Shown here piece by piece: positions 5,789-7,426 of a stretch of 7,426 bases of DNA. Made by a program: the position numbers and the translations under genes. Origin of the DNA: Bacteroidota bacterium (GTDB taxonomy: Bacteria > Bacteroidota > Bacteroidia > Chitinophagales > Chitinophagaceae). Positions within the stretch are counted from its first letter, which is position 1. The number at the start of each line of letters is the position of its first letter. The notes under the pieces were generated by a model. It was given only the letters and a program-made list of their open reading frames with translations, did not search any database and was not told the origin of the DNA. The DNA is taken from positions 1 through 7,426 of the forward strand of contig JAFAFR010000101.1 in assembly GCA_023423405.1 (NCBI GenBank), read 5' to 3'.

Positions 5789-5983
5789 CTAGTCTTGCAA
5801 AAAATCCATGATTATGTTGTTTTCATAGTCATGGAATTTACGCAAATGTGTATAGAGTTGAGAAAAAACCAAAGTACGACCACAGTATTGACATTTAACA
5901 AATTTATTAGTGATATTATTTATAAATATATTATCTAAGTGATTGATATTATTATACTTTCTTTTATTTGATGTATTTCGCAT
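5789..5983 (-). CDS. 64-aa C2H2 zinc-finger-like protein
   Basis: Leftward ORF with a basic N-terminus (RNTSNKRKYNN) and a C2H2 finger near the C-terminus. Counted from the GTG at 6007 the ligands are C39-x2-C42-x11-H54-x4-H59 in KCQYCGRTLVFSQLYTHLRKFH, with a leucine two residues-plus before the first His as in classical fingers. From the ATG at 5983 the protein is 64 aa; from the GTG at 6007 it is 72 aa. Neither has a clear Shine-Dalgarno. The ATG lies inside a dif-like arm (5975-6003), so the N-terminus is read through the attachment-like element. It is isolated from the main operon. Role unknown; such small phage fingers may be regulators or host-interaction factors. Confidence 0.6.
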   Translation of the reverse strand: MRNTSNKRKYNNINHLDNIFINNITNKFVKCQYCGRTLVFSQLYTHLRKFHDYENNIIMDFLQD

Positions 5984-6117
5984 AATATAGATTGATGTTA
6001 AATGCACTGGTGTTACTTGCCGAGTATAACATCATTGACAACGTGTAAAAATCAGTCAATTTGTACACGTTGTCAATGACGAAGCAAGTAACATAATCTG
6101 AGACATTATGCGAAATA
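5974..6117. other. Fold-back element of two inverted dif-like sites (CTXphi-like ssDNA attP candidate)
   Basis: Two dif-like sequences in opposite orientation, 5975-6003 and 6086-6116, are separated by 82 nt. Outer arms ATTTCGCATAAT (5975-5986) and ATTATGCGAAAT (6105-6116) pair perfectly. Next in come TGTTACTTGC (6011-6020) with GCAAGTAACA (6084-6093), then a perfect 16-bp stem TCATTGACAACGTGTA (6032-6047) with 6064-6079. Each dif-like copy has an exact XerC-type arm ATTTCGCATAA and a diverged XerD-type arm (TGATGTTAAAT; TTATGTTACTT) with an over-long centre (7 and 9 nt). CTXphi attP(+) has the same layout: two inverted imperfect dif sites about 90 nt apart that fold in single-stranded DNA so that XerC can recombine it with host dif. 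An origin role for the stem cannot be excluded. Confidence 0.7.
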
Positions 6118-6186
6118 TGCACTATAGAAAAAATAAAGTAATAAATTAACTAAAAAAATAGATATAGACATTTGAAAGTTACTCAT
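6106..6186 (-). CDS. 26-aa hydrophobic microprotein
   Basis: A 26-codon ORF beginning MSNFQMSISIF with one long hydrophobic aromatic-rich span (about FLVNLLLYFFYSAYF). GGAG lies six nt before the ATG, a good Shine-Dalgarno. The stop and last codons are formed by the dif-like arm at 6105-6116. It could be a minor coat protein, a small toxin-like membrane peptide or a chance ORF in AT-rich DNA. In the same frame, upstream codons are open back to a TAA, beyond which lies another good start (6339, GAGG five nt upstream) that ends after 13 codons. This may therefore be the 3' half of a broken 77-codon gene. Confidence 0.4.
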   Translation of the reverse strand: MSNFQMSISIFLVNLLLYFFYSAYFA

Positions 6187-6207
6187 AAATATCTCCAGTA
6201 AGAAAAT

Positions 6208-6250
6208 AAACAAACGTCCATAGTTGTTGGAAGTTTGTTTTTTAACTTCC
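6208..6250. terminator. Overlapping alternative hairpins with T-run
   Basis: Hairpin A: 6208-6219 pairs with 6229-6240 (AAACAAACGTCC against GGAAGTTTGTTT, one mismatch, 9-nt loop), followed by a T-run to 6243 on the + strand. Hairpin B: GGAAGTT (6229-6235) pairs perfectly with AACTTCC (6244-6250), loop of eight. The two share 6229-6235 and are mutually exclusive. On + it resembles an intrinsic terminator; on minus it lies in the leader of the 26-aa ORF. Bidirectional terminator or single-strand origin are the main options. Confidence 0.5.
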
Positions 6251-6459
6251 AATGATGATTGATCTTGTTGATCATTACAAAGATCTTTATAAAGTTTTTA
6301 AATCAAATCTAATAAAATATATATTTCGACTCTGGACATTTAAGCCTCACGACTAGCTAAATGTTTACTTTCTTTCCGTTCCAACAACTTAACTGCATAA
6401 TTTTCCCAATAATTTCAAATTTTACTCTTTAATCGTCTCAACGCTCTTGCGTCTGCATC

Positions 6460-6472
6460 TTCCCAATAATTT
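6460..6472. repeat. 13-bp direct repeat (second copy of 6403-6415)
   Basis: TTCCCAATAATTT occurs at 6403-6415 and 6460-6472 in the same orientation, 57 bp apart, a multiple of three. In the possible decayed frame both copies encode an NYWE-like string, so the repeat may be an internal duplication in a former gene or a pair of iteron-like sites. Confidence 0.5.
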
Positions 6473-6489
6473 TCTTATCAGGTTTCCAT

Positions 6490-6509
6490 AAAACGTGGCG
6501 CAACTTTTC
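6490..6509 (+). repeat. 20-bp inverted repeat, left arm
   Basis: AAAACGTGGCGCAACTTTTC, a perfect reverse complement of 6846-6865. Both arms are GC-richer than their AT-rich surroundings. They bracket the hairpin at 6581-6632. Possible binding site for the replication initiator, or ends of a small element; no target-site duplication is visible next to the arms. Confidence 0.75.
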
Positions 6510-6580
6510 TACTTTCTACATTTCTTTTTTTCAAAGCGCATGAATTTCAAACCTGTGACACGAACAAATCTCTTAATTCA

Positions 6581-6632
6581 ACTGCCTTTTGTTCCTTAAC
6601 AGACTTCGCTAGTTAAGAAACAAACAGGCAGT
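6581..6632. other. Long hairpin, candidate packaging or complementary-strand origin signal
   Basis: Arms 6581-6600 and 6612-6632 (ACTGCCTTTTGTTCCTTAAC against a 21-nt arm ending AGGCAGT) pair over 20 positions with one bulge and one mismatch; the loop is 11 nt (AGACTTCGCTA). This is among the longest hairpins in the genome and is in the intergenic region, where inoviruses keep the packaging signal and the RNA-primed minus-strand origin. No T-run follows, so it is not a typical terminator. Confidence 0.55.
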
Positions 6633-6845
6633 GCGAGGCTTTCTTTTGTGATTTCTTTGTCTTGCAAATAAATATGCTTCACCATGAACTCAATGAAATC
6701 AATCCTTGACTTTCTTTATTATTTTTAACTCTCTCTTTTGTTTTTTGAAAAAACTTGTTTTTTAATTTATTTTTTTCTTAGTCATCAAAGACGGTTAAAA
6801 ATTCATTTTAATCGCTTAATCAAATACCTTCATTTAAATAATGTC

Positions 6846-6865
6846 GAAAAGTTGCGCCACGTTTT
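6846..6865 (-). repeat. 20-bp inverted repeat, right arm
   Basis: Perfect inverted copy of 6490-6509, with the arm starts about 356 bp apart. Conservation of 20 bp in otherwise low-complexity DNA argues for function, either as an origin or recognition pair or as a long-range stem in virion DNA. Confidence 0.75.
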
Positions 6866-7051
6866 CTTGAGCCTTGCTGATTACTAAAATTATTGTGACC
6901 CTTGATGCATAGCGAACTTAATTCGACTCATAAGAAAAATTAAAAATCACTGTGAGCCTTAATTATTTGTAGTCTTTTTTCACTAGAAATTCAAAAATTT
7001 AGCTCTCATATCTGAACCTTTTTCAGAGCAGTGATTTATATTTTTAAAGTT

Positions 7052-7426
7052 TTACAGTGAGTTAGCACCATTAATAGGCGATCTTTCTAAATGTGATTCA
7101 ACATAATTATTAGCATAATTTAAAGATTGTCTCTGAGGATTCGTATAGGTATTGGGAATGCTATTATTATAATCATTAAAACTATGTTGATTAGCAATAG
7201 AGTTTGCATTTTGAGTTTCCTTAAAGTAATTAAATGGTCTATCAGCATCTTGAATTAAACGTTTGCAATCTGATTGCAAGACTTCTTTTAAAATTGTACC
7301 TTGCTGTGTGTAAGCTACATATTTACCATTTTTCAGCATACAACCACTGAATACAGGTTTTGCAGTAACTTCATAAGTTACCGATTTTTGTATATTTTCA
7401 TCAAAAGGCTTATTCGGATCATATGA
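7052..7426 (-). CDS. zot: Zot/pI-like assembly protein, C-terminal part (continuation of the gene at 1-1108)
   Basis: Same frame as the gene at the left end: position 7426 equals position 127, and reading on to 7052 gives the last 124 codons and a TGA stop. This part carries the YTQQGT motif, a cysteine pair (about C356 and C380 of the joined protein) and a low-complexity N/S/Q-rich tail of about 55 residues. The asparagine-rich tail is not a recognisable domain. It lies on the periplasmic side, where Zot-family C-termini contact the outer-membrane channel. A methionine at 7339 is internal and should not be taken as a start. Confidence 0.93.
   Translation of the reverse strand, partial: SYDPNKPFDENIQKSVTYEVTAKPVFSGCMLKNGKYVAYTQQGTILKEVLQSDCKRLIQDADRPFNYFKETQNANSIANQHSFNDYNNSIPNTYTNPQRQSLNYANNYVESHLERSPINGANSL
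7300..7426. repeat. Terminal direct repeat, right copy (circular assembly overlap)
   Basis: This is a second copy of bases 1-127. It should be collapsed when the molecule is circularised. It contains codons of the zot gene that are already present at the left end. Confidence 0.95.

Larger units (their letters stand above)
6340..6685 (-). pseudogene. Possible decayed coding sequence
   Basis: Leftward reading gives protein-like stretches broken by stops and a frame change: from ATG 6685, MVKHIYLQDKEITKESLALP and on to a stop at 6596; then, in another frame, KEQKAVELRDLFVSQV; then WEDADARALRRLKSKI, stop, NYWENYAVKLLERKES and on to REA before TAA at 6340. The last two pieces share one frame with a single TGA between them and contain a 13-bp direct repeat. 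The amphipathic, charged composition looks like former coding sequence, yet the same DNA forms strong hairpins, so it may be only structural. No family recognised. Confidence 0.3.
6187..7051. other. Large intergenic region, likely origin and packaging region
   Basis: 865 nt between the zot stop and the 26-aa ORF, with no intact gene I can support on either strand. It holds overlapping hairpins (6208-6250), a possible decayed reading frame (6340-6685), a long hairpin (6581-6632), a 20-bp inverted repeat (6490-6509 and 6846-6865), a T-rich tract (about 6720-6780, including the palindrome GTTTTTTGAAAAAAC at 6740-6754) and a 9-bp inverted pair AAATCACTG (6944-6952) with CAGTGATTT (7029-7037). A weak stem just after zot (about 7000-7029, GCTCT/AGAGC) may end the operon. 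In inoviruses, the long intergenic region carries plus and minus origins and the packaging hairpin. I cannot assign the nick site. Confidence 0.6.

Noticed and set aside
6490..6865. Insertion sequence or MITE bounded by the 20-bp inverted repeat
   Set aside because: No target-site duplication beside the arms and no transposase remnant; kept only as an alternative.
6866..7051. Short ORFs of 8-13 codons downstream of zot
   Set aside because: No ribosome sites and too short to distinguish from chance.
7052..7339. Separate 95-aa gene starting at 7339
   Set aside because: The frame is open upstream through the end overlap and is simply the C-terminus of zot; the methionine is internal.
1..7426. 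CRISPR array, tRNA or rRNA gene
   Set aside because: No regularly spaced repeats and no tRNA-like cloverleaf or rRNA sequence noticed on either strand.

Overview
The window is best read as a complete, circular filamentous phage (inovirus) genome of about 7.3 kb. Bases 1-127 and 7300-7426 are identical, so it is a linearised circle with a 127-bp assembly overlap. The unique length is 7299 bp, and the Zot gene, cut by the window ends, runs unbroken across the junction (451 codons plus stop). The low GC, dif-like sites of the gamma-proteobacterial type and the overall gene style suggest a Moraxellaceae host, most likely Acinetobacter. That host call is an inference and not proven by the sequence.

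Almost everything is read leftward (minus strand), which should be the virion-sense strand. In transcription order: a gene II/X-type rolling-circle initiator (5420-4200); a ssDNA-binding protein (4192-3860); two small Cys/His zinc-finger-like proteins (3802-3674 and 3642-3529); a 68-aa membrane protein (3525-3319); the major coat protein (3319-3038); a hairpin (3022-2981); a 24-aa membrane microprotein (2963-2889); a TspB/pIII-like adsorption protein (2874-1393); a DUF2523/pVI-like membrane protein (about 1400-1119); and the Zot/pI-like assembly ATPase (1108-1, continuing 7299-7052). Genes abut or overlap and stop codons often sit inside the next Shine-Dalgarno, so translation is probably coupled.

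Region 5421-5544 is a divergent control region with overlapping promoters and palindromic operators. It lies between rep (leftward) and the only rightward gene, a 64-aa ribbon-helix-helix-like putative repressor (5545-5739). Region 5740-6186 holds convergent hairpins, a third small zinc-finger protein and a large cruciform built from two inverted dif-like sequences. The cruciform is laid out like the attP(+) hairpin of CTXphi. Region 6187-7051 has no convincing intact gene. It carries several hairpins, a 20-bp inverted repeat and a possible decayed coding sequence, and probably contains the replication origin and packaging signal.

There is no integrase, secretin (pIV) or transposase. The phage therefore probably uses host XerC/XerD for integration and a host secretin for exit. 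The unusual parts are three dif-like sites (one inside a gene end, two forming a fold-back hairpin), three different CxxC...H...C/H microproteins, and two tiny hydrophobic ORFs with good ribosome binding sites.
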